From JAIOTH01 sp964486685 (lineage in GTDB: Bacteria; Patescibacteriota; Patescibacteriia; UBA1558; S5-K13), in the NCBI GenBank assembly GCA_964486685.1, contig CAZAOE010000010.1:1-40295 (forward strand): a stretch of 40,295 nucleotides of DNA. The letters run 5' to 3'. Below, in pieces: positions 33,132 to 40,295 of this stretch (position 1 is the first letter of the stretch; every line of letters starts with the position of its first letter). Below the pieces are notes generated by a model. It made no database searches, was not told the DNA's origin, and saw nothing but the letters and a program-made list of their open reading frames with translations. A program made the position numbers and the translations under genes.

Positions 33132-33518
33132 ATGAAAAGCGATAAATTAATTTATCCAGAATTATCTTATATAATTACTGGAATATGTTTTGAGGTTCAT
33201 AATGAAATTGGTTCTTATTCTCGAGAAAAACAATATGCTGATTTATTAGAGAGAAAATTTAAAGAGAAACAAATCAATTATAAAAGAGAATTTAAGATTG
33301 AAAATTCGGGAAACATAGCTGATTTCTTAATTGAAAATAAAATCATTCTAGAATTAAAAGCCAAAATATCTTTAGCCAAAGAAGATTATAATCAACTTCA
33401 AAGGTATTTACAGTCATTAAATATTAAACTAGGATTATTGATCAATTTTAGAGACAAATACTTAAAACCACGCAGAATTATCAGAATTGATACAGATAAA
33501 AGAAAAAAATTTATTTAA
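33132..33518 (+). CDS. GxxExxY-family protein (PDDEXK nuclease-like)
   Basis: A 128-residue member of the GxxExxY family, a PD-(D/E)XK-fold group of uncertain role. The N-terminal half has ITGICFEVHNEIG and the E32-x2-Y35 pair of REKQYADLL; the first Gly of the name motif is Tyr (29). The nuclease-like residues D64 (IADF), E74 and K76 (LELKA) are kept, as is the LGLLINF strand. Family members are common next to unrelated genes in CPR and environmental genomes. It starts the plus-strand block leading to rpmE, prfA and prmC. ATG start without SD. Confidence 0.88.
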   Translation: MKSDKLIYPELSYIITGICFEVHNEIGSYSREKQYADLLERKFKEKQINYKREFKIENSGNIADFLIENKIILELKAKISLAKEDYNQLQRYLQSLNIKLGLLINFRDKYLKPRRIIRIDTDKRKKFI

Positions 33519-33582
33519 AATATTCATATTATTAGTATAATTGATTTGTATTATTAGTAATATTCGTATATTAGTAAAACCT

Positions 33583-33873
33583 ATGAAAAAAGATTTACAT
33601 CCTGAATATCATCAAAAAGCCAAGGTCACCTGTACCTGTGGCAATACTTTTGAAATTGGTTCAACAATGAAAGAAATCCGTGTTGAGGTTTGTTCTCAAT
33701 GCCATCCTTTTTATACTGGAAAACAAAAACTTATTGATGATGCCGGCATAGTAAATAAATTTGAAAAACGTAAAATAAAACAAGCTGAAATTTCCAAAAA
33801 TAAAATTGGTAAAAAAGCCAAAAAAGCCAGAGCTGAAGCTAAAAAAAATAAAAAATCCTCTTCTAAAAAATAA
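33583..33873 (+). CDS. rpmE: Large ribosomal subunit protein bL31
   Basis: Zinc-binding 50S protein that bridges the subunits. From the ATG at 33583 it has 96 residues: MKKDLHPEYH, C17-T-C19, and C37-S-Q-C40-HPFYTGKQK, the zinc-containing form. The start is chosen because family members begin at this Met; an upstream Met would add 14 spacer-encoded residues. A Lys/Ala-rich C-terminal tail of about 30 residues (KKAKKARAEAKKNKKSSSKK) extends beyond the usual 70-residue length and probably binds rRNA. A strong terminator separates it from prfA. No SD. Confidence 0.95.
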   Translation: MKKDLHPEYHQKAKVTCTCGNTFEIGSTMKEIRVEVCSQCHPFYTGKQKLIDDAGIVNKFEKRKIKQAEISKNKIGKKAKKARAEAKKNKKSSSKK

Positions 33874-33887
33874 CTATTTTAAAATAT

Positions 33888-33922
33888 AAAAACACTCTTT
33901 AGTTTCTAAGAGTGTTTTTATT
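33888..33922 (+). terminator. Terminator after rpmE
   Basis: AAAAACACTCTT pairs perfectly with AAGAGTGTTTTT (12 bp), loop TAGTTTCT, T-run on the plus strand. Confidence 0.9.
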
Positions 33923-33951
33923 GTATGGATAATAATATATAATTAAATTAT

Positions 33952-35004
33952 ATGATTACCAAAGAACAAATTAAAGAATATCAAAATAAATTTAAAGAGC
34001 TGGAAAAACAAATGAAAAATCCGGTCGTTTTTAATAATCACCAAAAAATACAAACAATATCTAAAGAATATAATGAAGTTAAAAAAGCACTTAGTAAAAT
34101 TGAAAAGTTGGAGAATTTTAAAAAACAAATTCAAGATTGCGAAGAGGCCTTAAAATCAGAAGATATGGAATTAGTTAAAATGGCTGAGGTAGAAAAAAAT
34201 GATTTAGAAAAAAAATTAGAAAAAATTGAAAATGAAGTTGATAAACTATTAAATCCCTCCTCTCCCTTAGATATAAAAAATGCTATCGTGGAAATAAGGG
34301 CTGGCACTGGTGGAGATGAATCTGCTTTATTTGCAGCAGATTTATTCAGAATGTATTCTCGTTTCGCGGAAAAAAATAACTATAAAATTGAAATTATTAG
34401 CGAAAATAAAATCAATATTGGTGGATTTAAAGAAATAATTTTTTCAATTACCGGTGACAATGCTTTTGGAACTTTAAAATATGAAAGTGGCGTACATCGA
34501 GTCCAAAGGGTTCCAAAAACAGAAAAAGCTGGTAGAATTCATACCTCTGCTGCCACTGTAGCAGTTTTGCCCGAAGCCGAAGATGTAGATATTAATATTG
34601 CTGAAAAGGATTTGCGCATAGATACTTTTTGTTCTTCTGGAAAAGGCGGACAAGGTGTAAACACAACCTACTCTGCTGTTAGAATTACTCATCTGCCAAC
34701 AGATATAGTTGTTTCCTGTCAAGATGAGCGGTCTCAAACCCAAAACAAAGAAAGAGCCATGCAAGTCCTAAAATCTAGGGTCCTAGCTTACGAAGAAGAG
34801 AAAAAAATAAAAGAACTCTCTCAGGACAGAAAATCACAAATTGGTTCAGGCGATAGGTCTGAAAAAATCAGAACTTATAATTTTCCCCAAAATAGAATTA
34901 CTGACCATCGCATCAATCATACATCTTATAATCTAGATCGAGTTATGGACGGCGAAATCGAAGAATTCATTACTAAACTTAAAGAATTTTATAGAAATGA
35001 ATAA
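33952..35004 (+). CDS. prfA: Peptide chain release factor 1
   Basis: RF1 recognises UAA and UAG and triggers peptide release. The 350 residues include the codon-reading P-x-T tripeptide PKT (188-190, RF1 rather than RF2). The catalytic GGQ is at 232-234 (SSGKGGQGVN). DERSQTQNKERAM follows. GGQ-GVNTTYSA differs slightly from the usual GGQHVNKTDSA. It is followed by prmC, which methylates the GGQ glutamine; the two are separated by a repeat spacer. ATG start with no SD. Confidence 0.97.
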   Translation: MITKEQIKEYQNKFKELEKQMKNPVVFNNHQKIQTISKEYNEVKKALSKIEKLENFKKQIQDCEEALKSEDMELVKMAEVEKNDLEKKLEKIENEVDKLLNPSSPLDIKNAIVEIRAGTGGDESALFAADLFRMYSRFAEKNNYKIEIISENKINIGGFKEIIFSITGDNAFGTLKYESGVHRVQRVPKTEKAGRIHTSAATVAVLPEAEDVDINIAEKDLRIDTFCSSGKGGQGVNTTYSAVRITHLPTDIVVSCQDERSQTQNKERAMQVLKSRVLAYEEEKKIKELSQDRKSQIGSGDRSEKIRTYNFPQNRITDHRINHTSYNLDRVMDGEIEEFITKLKEFYRNE

Positions 35005-35191
35005 ATATTAATTTACAATTTTAAATTTTCAATTTTCATTAAATAACCAATCAACAATTTTAAATTAACATTTAATAATTGATTAAAATCTTTAAAAATA
35101 TCTGTACTTTAGTTTGAAAATTGATTATTGAATAATTGAAAATTTATTAAAAATTGAAAAATGATAATTGATAATTTTAATTATCGAGTAT
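35005..35191. repeat. AATTTTAAATTTTCAATT inverted word array between prfA and prmC
   Basis: Words such as TTACAATTTTAAATTTTCAA and TCAACAATTTTAAATT on the left face TTGAAAATTGATTATTGAA and TTGAAAAATGATAATTG on the right, giving long imperfect stems. Same family as 9240-9440 and 17530-17705. Confidence 0.55.
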
Positions 35192-36145
35192 ATGAATAAT
35201 ATTAGAAAAATTTTAATTTGGGGTACAGAAAAATTAAATGACCAAAAAATAAATTCAGCATTTTTAGATGCTGAATTATTATTATCTCTGGTTATTAAAA
35301 AGCCCAGAGAATATTTATACACTTATCCTGAATTCAAATTAAACAAAAAACAAATTAAAAACTATAAAAAATTAATTTTGCAAAGAGCTACTCATTACCC
35401 TTTGGCTTATATTTTTGGTTATAAAGAATTTTATGGTTTAAAATTTAAAGTTAATCAGCACGTTTTAATACCTCGTCCGGAAACTGAAACTTTGGTAGAG
35501 GCGACTCTCAGGGTCACTCGCCTCGCTGAAGCTTCGGCGAAGCGGGTGGCGAAGTGGGGCGACCCTGAAGGTCGCCTACGCTTAGCTGAAATCGGCACTG
35601 GCTCGGGATGTATTTCTATTGCTTTAATAAAAAATGGAATTAAAAAAATTATCGCTACTGATATTTCCAGCCAGGCCTTAAAAATAGCCAAAGCTAATGC
35701 CAAATCTCAGCAAGTACTTTCCAAAATACAATTTATCCGCGGAAATTTATTAACGCCCTTAAAAAATAAACAGATTGAGATTATAATCGCCAACCTCCCT
35801 TATTTAGACACTAATTACAAATACTTAATTAAAAATTCCGACCAGTTAAGCTTGCGCTATGAACCAATTGAAGCTCTCCAAGGTGGGAAAAATGGACTTT
35901 ATTATTATCAAAAATTATTTCAACAAGCATCAGAATTAAAATATCAACCTAAATATATTTTGCTTGAACTTGACCCCCAACAAATTAAACCCTTAACTAA
36001 ATATATTCAAAAAATTTATCCGCAAGCTAAATCCCCACAACTTAAAAATAAGTGTGGGGATAAAATCCAAATAAAAAAAGACCATGTTATTCAACATGGT
36101 AAACCTTCAGGTCTTGATAGGGTTATAATTGTAAAATTAAAATAA
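35192..36145 (+). CDS. prmC: Release-factor glutamine methyltransferase with palindrome-encoded insertions
   Basis: Methylates the GGQ glutamine of release factors using S-adenosylmethionine. From the ATG at 35192 it has 317 residues. It has the N-terminal helical domain, PRPETETLVE (94-103), the SAM loop EIGTGSGC (133-140), D157 and NLPY (201-204, where NPPY is usual). Three segments look inserted. Residues about 103-129 (RVTRLAEASAKRVAKWGDPE and flanks) come from a 79-bp GC palindrome. SPQLKNKCGDK (281-291) comes from a 31-bp palindrome. HVIQHGK comes from ACCATGTTATTCAACATGGT. All keep the frame. It sits downstream of its substrate gene prfA and 2 bp before the pyrophosphatase-like gene. 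Confidence 0.93.
   Translation: MNNIRKILIWGTEKLNDQKINSAFLDAELLLSLVIKKPREYLYTYPEFKLNKKQIKNYKKLILQRATHYPLAYIFGYKEFYGLKFKVNQHVLIPRPETETLVEATLRVTRLAEASAKRVAKWGDPEGRLRLAEIGTGSGCISIALIKNGIKKIIATDISSQALKIAKANAKSQQVLSKIQFIRGNLLTPLKNKQIEIIIANLPYLDTNYKYLIKNSDQLSLRYEPIEALQGGKNGLYYYQKLFQQASELKYQPKYILLELDPQQIKPLTKYIQKIYPQAKSPQLKNKCGDKIQIKKDHVIQHGKPSGLDRVIIVKLK
35499..35577. repeat. Nested GC-rich palindrome inside prmC
   Basis: Outer arms AGGCGACTCTCAGGGTC and GACCCTGAAGGTCGCCT match at 15 of 17 positions. The inner part includes TCGCTGAAGCTTCGGCGA. The insert lies between PRPETETLVEA and the SAM loop EIGTGSG, where family members have only a few residues. Much more GC-rich than the rest of the gene. Confidence 0.8.
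36031..36061. repeat. 31-bp ATCCCC/GGGGAT palindrome in prmC
   Basis: Starts ATCCCCACAACTTA and ends TAAGTGTGGGGAT. It encodes S-P-Q-L-K-N-K-C-G-D-K in the plus-strand gene. Confidence 0.85.
36081..36100. repeat. 20-bp palindrome in prmC
   Basis: ACCATGTT and AACATGGT around ATTC. It encodes HVIQHG inside the otherwise conserved KD..G.DRV C-terminal motif. Confidence 0.6.
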
Positions 36146-36147
36146 AT

Positions 36148-36489
36148 ATGGACTATTCAAAAAAATATTTAAATCAACAAGTTACTGTCCGAGTAGATAG
36201 ACCTCTGGGTAGTAAACATCCTAAATTTAATAGTGTATATCCAATTAATTATGGCTTTATTCCCAACACTAAAGCTCCCGACGGTGAAGAATTAGATGCC
36301 TATATATTAGGTATTTCCGAGCCTCTAAAAAAATTTACTGGAACCTGCATAGCTATAATTCACAGAACCAATGATAATGATGACAAATTGATTATAGTCC
36401 CTGAAAATAAAAAATACTCTGACAAACAAATCAGAGATTTAACAAAGTTCCAAGAAAAATTTTTTAAATCTGAAATAATTAGAAAATAA
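36148..36489 (+). CDS. Short inorganic-pyrophosphatase-like protein
   Basis: Resembles soluble family I pyrophosphatase, which hydrolyses diphosphate with Mg. The 113 residues include YPINYGFIPNTKAPDGEELD, matching the family's YP-NYGFIP-T--DGDPLD (Asp to Glu at one position), and the later acidic TNDNDDKLIIVPEN. The N-terminal strand with the conserved KYE region and the C-terminal helix pair are missing, so it is about 60 residues shorter than E. coli Ppa. Such short forms are found in other bacteria; activity is uncertain. It follows prmC by 2 bp and is probably co-transcribed. Confidence 0.8.
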   Translation: MDYSKKYLNQQVTVRVDRPLGSKHPKFNSVYPINYGFIPNTKAPDGEELDAYILGISEPLKKFTGTCIAIIHRTNDNDDKLIIVPENKKYSDKQIRDLTKFQEKFFKSEIIRK

Positions 36490-36490
36490 A

Positions 36491-37297
36491 TTAATTTTCA
36501 ATAATTTCTTTATACAAGTCAACAGCTTGTTTTTTTGTTGCCTCAATCGAAATTCCCGCATCCAAATATTTAACCTTAGTTCCCTTTTTTTCAAAAATCC
36601 TTCTTAATTTTTTGCCCTCAAATAAGGGCTTAATTTTCTCTTGAAATTTTAATTTTTCAAAATTACAATTATCATCTTTCTCCCGACCCGCCAATCTTTC
36701 AAATAAAATATTCACATCCTTAATTGTTGGGATAATTAATAAATCTGGTGCATTATCTAATGCTAATTTATTTCCCTGAAGATTCATAACTTCTTTCATG
36801 CTCAGAGAATCTTCTTTTTGAAATTCTGATTGAATGGGTTGATAAACTATTGAAGTAGAAACACTACGGGCTTGAATAACGGTTTTTCCAGCATTTAAAG
36901 CCGGTAAAACTACTCTTTGATATAAAACCAATCTATCTGTTGAATAACATTCAGCTGTTAAATTTGCATAATAAGAACGACCATTTTGAGCCACCACTTC
37001 TTGTCTAATTACTTTCCCAATCCCGACGTGCGTTGGCTCAGAAGAATAAATGACATCATAATCATCTAAGTTAACATAATAAGGATTTGGATGATCATTT
37101 TCTTTATCCCCACAACCTTGCTTAAGGTGTGGGGATGAATTATCGAAATCAGGATGAAAACCATATTCTTCCCAATAAACATGCAAATCTAAAACTCGCT
37201 GGCCTTTGGTTTCCAAATAATCAAGAATGGCCTCGATAATCACTGTTTTACCAATGCCATCCAAACCATCTACTACTATAAATTTTCCTCTGTTCAT
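36491..37297 (-). CDS. tmk: dTMP kinase-like protein
   Basis: Phosphorylates dTMP to dTDP. The 268 residues contain the P-loop DGLDGIGKT (10-18), SSEPTHVG (85-92, the dTMP-binding EPT motif), DRLVLY and QARSVSTSIVYQ. Only ATP/dTMP-binding parts are well matched; the protein is longer than the usual 205-215 residues. Part of the excess, SPHLKQGCGDK (about 55-65), is encoded by a 31-bp palindrome in a loop before the EPT motif. It ends the dCMP deaminase-kinase-dut-thyX-tmk run and converges with the pyrophosphatase-like gene, 1 bp apart. ATG start, no SD. Confidence 0.88.
   Translation of the reverse strand: MNRGKFIVVDGLDGIGKTVIIEAILDYLETKGQRVLDLHVYWEEYGFHPDFDNSSPHLKQGCGDKENDHPNPYYVNLDDYDVIYSSEPTHVGIGKVIRQEVVAQNGRSYYANLTAECYSTDRLVLYQRVVLPALNAGKTVIQARSVSTSIVYQPIQSEFQKEDSLSMKEVMNLQGNKLALDNAPDLLIIPTIKDVNILFERLAGREKDDNCNFEKLKFQEKIKPLFEGKKLRRIFEKKGTKVKYLDAGISIEATKKQAVDLYKEIIEN
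37106..37136. repeat. 31-bp ATCCCC/GGGGAT palindrome in tmk
   Basis: Starts ATCCCCACAACCTT and ends AAGGTGTGGGGAT. In the gene's sense it encodes S-P-H-L-K-Q-G-C-G-D-K, in the same frame as the prmC and rnhA copies. Confidence 0.85.
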
Positions 37298-37299
37298 AA

Positions 37300-38616
37300 T
37301 TAAGAATTTAAAAATTTTCCGTCAACGGTTTTAATATCTTGATCGCCCCGACGAACATCCCAATCATCCTCTTCTAAATCAGAATACAAAGTCATATCTG
37401 GATATATTTCTTTTAAAGAATTGTGCATGTTTTGAGCTATTTTTCTTAAAGTAGGATGAACAGTTTTCCCTGATCTTAATTCCGTTACATATACAGCCTG
37501 TGGTAAACCATAGGCAATTCGACAATTAACATTAAAACCTAGAGCAATATAATATTGAGTTTCTTCTGGACTAACATTTAATTTGGCTATTAAATCTTTT
37601 TGTTCAGCTATTAATTTTTCAGCTTGTTTTTGTAAATCTGCTGGCAATTGATTTAAATACCATTGATTAAAACCAAACTCCGTGGTTAAAAGAGGCATAC
37701 GACAAACTCCATTGCGATGTCTTTGAATGTCTCGAAATGAACCAAAATCCAAAATAAAATCAAAATTAATTATTCCTAATTCTCCCAAAAATTGTGGTAA
37801 ATTAGTTTTAATTGGTCTTTTGTCTAATAAATCTTTATATTTTTCTAAATCCTCTTTTTTAATCTCACTACTATAGAAAAAATCATTTTTGGGTCGTTCT
37901 AAATTATTATAATAAGTATATTTTTGACCAATATATTTTCGATATTCCTCTTGCTGTTCATAAAGTTTATGACCAAAACTATGTTGATATTTTTCTTTTA
38001 ATTTATCTAAAATATTATTAGCAATTTCTTTAACTTCTACCATGGGATGATATTTCAATAAAGCCAATTTATCTCCGGCCTGTCTTAAATTGGTATGCCA
38101 GCTTAATTGAGTAGTAATCCCGGCTGGCAAAAAACTACGCATAATATCAAAAACTCGCGCATTAACCGCGCGCAAATACATTTTTTCATCCTCGTCTGGC
38201 AAACAAGGATAAATTTTTAAAATATGTTCCTTAACTTTTTCTTGATTATTAATATAAAAATTCATCCACTTATCTAAAATTGCTTTAGATTCTGGCGCAC
38301 CCAAAGGATCAATAATCTCTTGTTGAGACATATCTATATAACGAGTACTGGTTTCCTGTCCGCTATATAAAGGCCAATCTTGAATTGCCTTATCTGCCAA
38401 AATGCTTATTTTTTCAATAAATATAGTCGTGCTTCCACAATCGGCTATGCTAGAATGTCCATAACCAAGATAAAAGGTTTCCATAAACTTACCCGAATTC
38501 GATTTTTTAACTTTTTCTACATGTTCAACCACGCTTTTCGGACTTCTAGAATAAAGGGCCTGCAACATAGCATTGTCCTCGGGATGAAATTCATCATAAA
38601 TAAATATATTGGCCAT
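37300..38616 (-). CDS. thyX: ThyX-like flavin-dependent thymidylate synthase, two fused domains
   Basis: Converts dUMP to dTMP with FAD and methylene-tetrahydrofolate. From the ATG at 38616 it has 438 residues, about twice a standard ThyX. The N-terminal half has GYGHSSIAD and SGQETSTRY (85-93), corresponding to the second part of the ThyX motif RHRX7S-SxRY, but QDW stands where RHR should be. The C-terminal half has RHR (299-301) but lacks the following Ser and SxRY, then ELRSGKTVHPTLRKIAQ. The halves look like complementary members of a fused dimer. A TTG three codons upstream is the only alternative start. Part of the dTMP operon, 2 bp before tmk. Confidence 0.88.
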   Translation of the reverse strand: MANIFIYDEFHPEDNAMLQALYSRSPKSVVEHVEKVKKSNSGKFMETFYLGYGHSSIADCGSTTIFIEKISILADKAIQDWPLYSGQETSTRYIDMSQQEIIDPLGAPESKAILDKWMNFYINNQEKVKEHILKIYPCLPDEDEKMYLRAVNARVFDIMRSFLPAGITTQLSWHTNLRQAGDKLALLKYHPMVEVKEIANNILDKLKEKYQHSFGHKLYEQQEEYRKYIGQKYTYYNNLERPKNDFFYSSEIKKEDLEKYKDLLDKRPIKTNLPQFLGELGIINFDFILDFGSFRDIQRHRNGVCRMPLLTTEFGFNQWYLNQLPADLQKQAEKLIAEQKDLIAKLNVSPEETQYYIALGFNVNCRIAYGLPQAVYVTELRSGKTVHPTLRKIAQNMHNSLKEIYPDMTLYSDLEEDDWDVRRGDQDIKTVDGKFLNS

Positions 38617-38656
38617 AATTTTCAATTATACTATTAATCAATTAACCTATTAACAA

Positions 38657-39082
38657 TTATTTGCCCGTGCTCCCGTGCCGTCCCTCGCCTCGTTCTGTTT
38701 CGGAAAGCTCCTCTACTTCTTCTAGTTCGGCAGTAATAATTGGTTGAATTAATAATTGAGCTATTTTATCTCCTTTTTTAAATTCATATGGCTGGTCAGA
38801 AAAATTTCCCAAACAAACCATATATTCACCGCGATAAGTATATTCTCCTACTCCACCAAAAACTTTTAATCCCTTGGAACCCAAACCACTCTTGTCCCAA
38901 ATCAAAGCCACATATCCTTCGGGTATTTCTAAAGCAAAACCGGTTTTAAAAATATGCTGTTCGCCCACTTTAATAATTACATCTTCATTGGAAAATATAT
39001 CTAAACCAGCATCACCCTCTAAAGCATAAGCTGGTAATTTCACATCTGGACGTAGCTTCTTTATTTTAATTTTAACTTTCAT
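38657..39082 (-). CDS. dut: dUTP diphosphatase
   Basis: Hydrolyses dUTP to dUMP, supplying ThyX and keeping uracil out of DNA; trimeric. The 141 residues have all five motifs: DAGLDIFS (24-31), DKSGLGSKG (usually RSGLA-KxG), GVGEYTYRGE, GDKIAQLLI and the C-terminal RGEGRHGSTGK, where His replaces the usual Phe that stacks on the uracil. Length is typical. Spaced about 40 bp from thyX in the same run. ATG start, no SD. Confidence 0.95.
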   Translation of the reverse strand: MKVKIKIKKLRPDVKLPAYALEGDAGLDIFSNEDVIIKVGEQHIFKTGFALEIPEGYVALIWDKSGLGSKGLKVFGGVGEYTYRGEYMVCLGNFSDQPYEFKKGDKIAQLLIQPIITAELEEVEELSETERGEGRHGSTGK

Positions 39083-39138
39083 AAAAATAACTTTCCACTT
39101 TTTTAACCAGGGGCTGATCCACCTTTGGTTTAAAATTT

Positions 39139-39726
39139 TTAAATTTTGGCTATAATTTTATTGAATATGACTAATATTTTTTCCCTTAATTCTTCTAAAT
39201 TTCCCTCGTTAATAATAGTATAATCCGCCATAGCAATGGGGCCACCCTTATCACTATTTTCAATTTCCGCATAATCTCTATCTTTTGCATCCTTAGGACC
39301 AAAAGAACGGTATTTCATCTTAGGATCATCTCTATACTTAGTAGCTCGATTTGCCAAACGTTTATATCTGATTTCAGGGGAAGCGTAAATGGCAATAACA
39401 AATAAATTATTTCCATACTTTTCCTTCAAAATTTTATATTCTTCCCAACTATATAAACCATCACCTACTACATTACCGTTTTTTAGAGCTTCATCAAATT
39501 TTGGTATATTTAAAACAGCAAAAGCTCCTTGTCCATACTTTTTCCTAAATCCTTCACGAATTGGCCTTTCGTTCTCTTCGTTGGGTTTTAATCCTTTTCT
39601 TTTAACTTCATCTAAGGTAATCTGTCCAAACCTTATATATTGATAATTTTTTGAAATAAAAAAATCAGCTACTTTACTCTTACCTGATCCACACATACCG
39701 ACTAAACATACTATTTTATTCTTCAT
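39139..39726 (-). CDS. P-loop nucleotide kinase-like protein
   Basis: A 195-residue P-loop protein. Walker A is GMCGSGKSK (9-17). A lid-like basic segment follows (RYKRLANRATKYRDDPKMKYRSFGPKDAKDRD), then a C-terminal ADYTIINEG motif. The layout recalls dephospho-CoA kinase and archaeal UPF0200 adenylate-kinase-like proteins. Its place between the dCMP deaminase (4 bp away) and dut suggests a nucleotide substrate, but this is an inference from position. ATG start, no SD. Confidence 0.8.
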   Translation of the reverse strand: MKNKIVCLVGMCGSGKSKVADFFISKNYQYIRFGQITLDEVKRKGLKPNEENERPIREGFRKKYGQGAFAVLNIPKFDEALKNGNVVGDGLYSWEEYKILKEKYGNNLFVIAIYASPEIRYKRLANRATKYRDDPKMKYRSFGPKDAKDRDYAEIENSDKGGPIAMADYTIINEGNLEELREKILVIFNKIIAKI

Positions 39727-39730
39727 AACT

Positions 39731-40249
39731 TTATTTTTTATCTGGTAAAAATCTCTTAGCAGAACTAAAATTATCCAAATCGTAATTTATTTCTTTGTTT
39801 GGCATTTGCAGTCTACAAAGCTCAACCCCGCCTATTTTAAGAAATTCTTCGGCCTCAGTAGCATGATAATCAGAAAATACTACAATCCTTTTTATTCCTG
39901 CTGCAATTAAAGATTTCGCACAATTAGTACAGGGCATATTTGTTACATAGGCAGTGGCCCCCTTAGTACTAACACCGTGAGCGGAACATTGCAAAATGGC
40001 ATTCATTTCAGCATGAATGGTGCGAATACAATGATTATCAACCACATAACATCCTACGTCTTCGCAATGAACATCACCCGGAATTGAACCATTATAACCT
40101 GTGGCTAATATTTGTTTATCTTTTACTAAGACACAGCCACAATGCATACGCGGACAAGTTGCTCTTTCGGAAACCAACATAGCTAGTTTTAAAAAATACT
40201 CATCCCAACTTGGCCGAGTAATTTTTTTATCTTTTTCATCTTTATCCAT
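39731..40249 (-). CDS. comEB: dCMP deaminase (ComEB family)
   Basis: Zinc enzyme converting dCMP to dUMP, the substrate of ThyX. The 172 residues have HAE (79-81, zinc ligand and proton shuttle) and PCTNC (106-110, C107 and C110 zinc ligands). The N-terminal segment RPSWDEYFLKLAMLVSERATC includes a second Cys/His cluster (C32, H36, C37, C39, H61, C62, C67) like the structural zinc site of phage T4 dCMP deaminase. It is the first visible gene of the dTMP run. The 46 bp upstream to the window end are too short to show a promoter. No SD. Confidence 0.93.
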   Translation of the reverse strand: MDKDEKDKKITRPSWDEYFLKLAMLVSERATCPRMHCGCVLVKDKQILATGYNGSIPGDVHCEDVGCYVVDNHCIRTIHAEMNAILQCSAHGVSTKGATAYVTNMPCTNCAKSLIAAGIKRIVVFSDYHATEAEEFLKIGGVELCRLQMPNKEINYDLDNFSSAKRFLPDKK

Positions 40250-40295
40250 AATGCTATAAATTAATTATAAACTAAATAAATACATAAGTGTTAAA

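Noticed and set aside
22508..37136. ATCCCC/GGGGAT repeats as a CRISPR array or DnaA boxes
   Set aside because: Copies are kilobases apart, with no spacers or cas genes. TTATCCCCACA resembles the DnaA box TTATCCACA but has an extra base pair and sits inside genes.

Overview
This AT-rich window reads as a chromosomal segment of a Candidate Phyla Radiation (Patescibacteria) bacterium. The evidence is short core proteins (ProRS without an insertion domain, a 113-residue pyrophosphatase-like protein), two MreB paralogues, a long single-chain ThyX, RicT, many GT4 glycosyltransferases, and almost every housekeeping gene starting without a Shine-Dalgarno (SD) sequence. TGA acts as a stop (the mreC/mreD ATGA overlap), so UGA recoding is not supported. 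The exact phylum is an inference only.

Layout. 0.5-9.2 kb: four GT4 glycosyltransferases and a polyprenyl-phosphate sugar transferase (surface polysaccharide synthesis). Among them lie the RNase P RNA gene rnpB (minus strand), a P-loop kinase, a candidate small RNA, and one intact tRNA-Asn set among partial copies of itself. 9.5-15.8 kb: cell-shape genes (mreB paralogue, greA, mrdA/PBP2, mreD, mreC, mreB). 15.9-24.7 kb: proS, an unknown, rseP, an unknown plus-strand gene, frr, a BNR-repeat lipoprotein, holB, an RNase H and recJ. 24.9-28.6 kb: ferredoxin, a large surface protein and a secreted protein with a type IX secretion C-terminal domain. 28.7-36.5 kb: ricT, pyrH, tsf and rpsB on the minus strand, then GxxExxY, rpmE, prfA, prmC and a pyrophosphatase-like gene on the plus strand. 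36.5-40.2 kb: a minus-strand dTMP operon: dCMP deaminase, P-loop kinase, dUTPase, ThyX, dTMP kinase.

Two patterns run across these blocks. First, short palindromes are scattered through spacers and also inside genes. A family of exactly 31 bp, with ends ATCCCC and GGGGAT, sits in rnhA, prmC and tmk in one common reading frame, giving S-P-x5-(C/G)-G-D-K. A half copy precedes frr. GC-rich palindromes interrupt prmC and enlarge rnpB. This resembles the Rickettsia palindromic elements that insert into genes.

Second, five genes (at 4143, 7550, 19070, 26931 and 32947) differ from the rest. Each is monocistronic and carries a strong GGAGG-type SD. Four have a near-consensus promoter and all five have a downstream hairpin terminator. 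In three of them the SD lies in the loop of a perfect 6-bp inverted repeat. Two encode secreted proteins that look like they come from a diderm. They look like self-contained, possibly acquired modules in a genome that otherwise starts translation without an SD.
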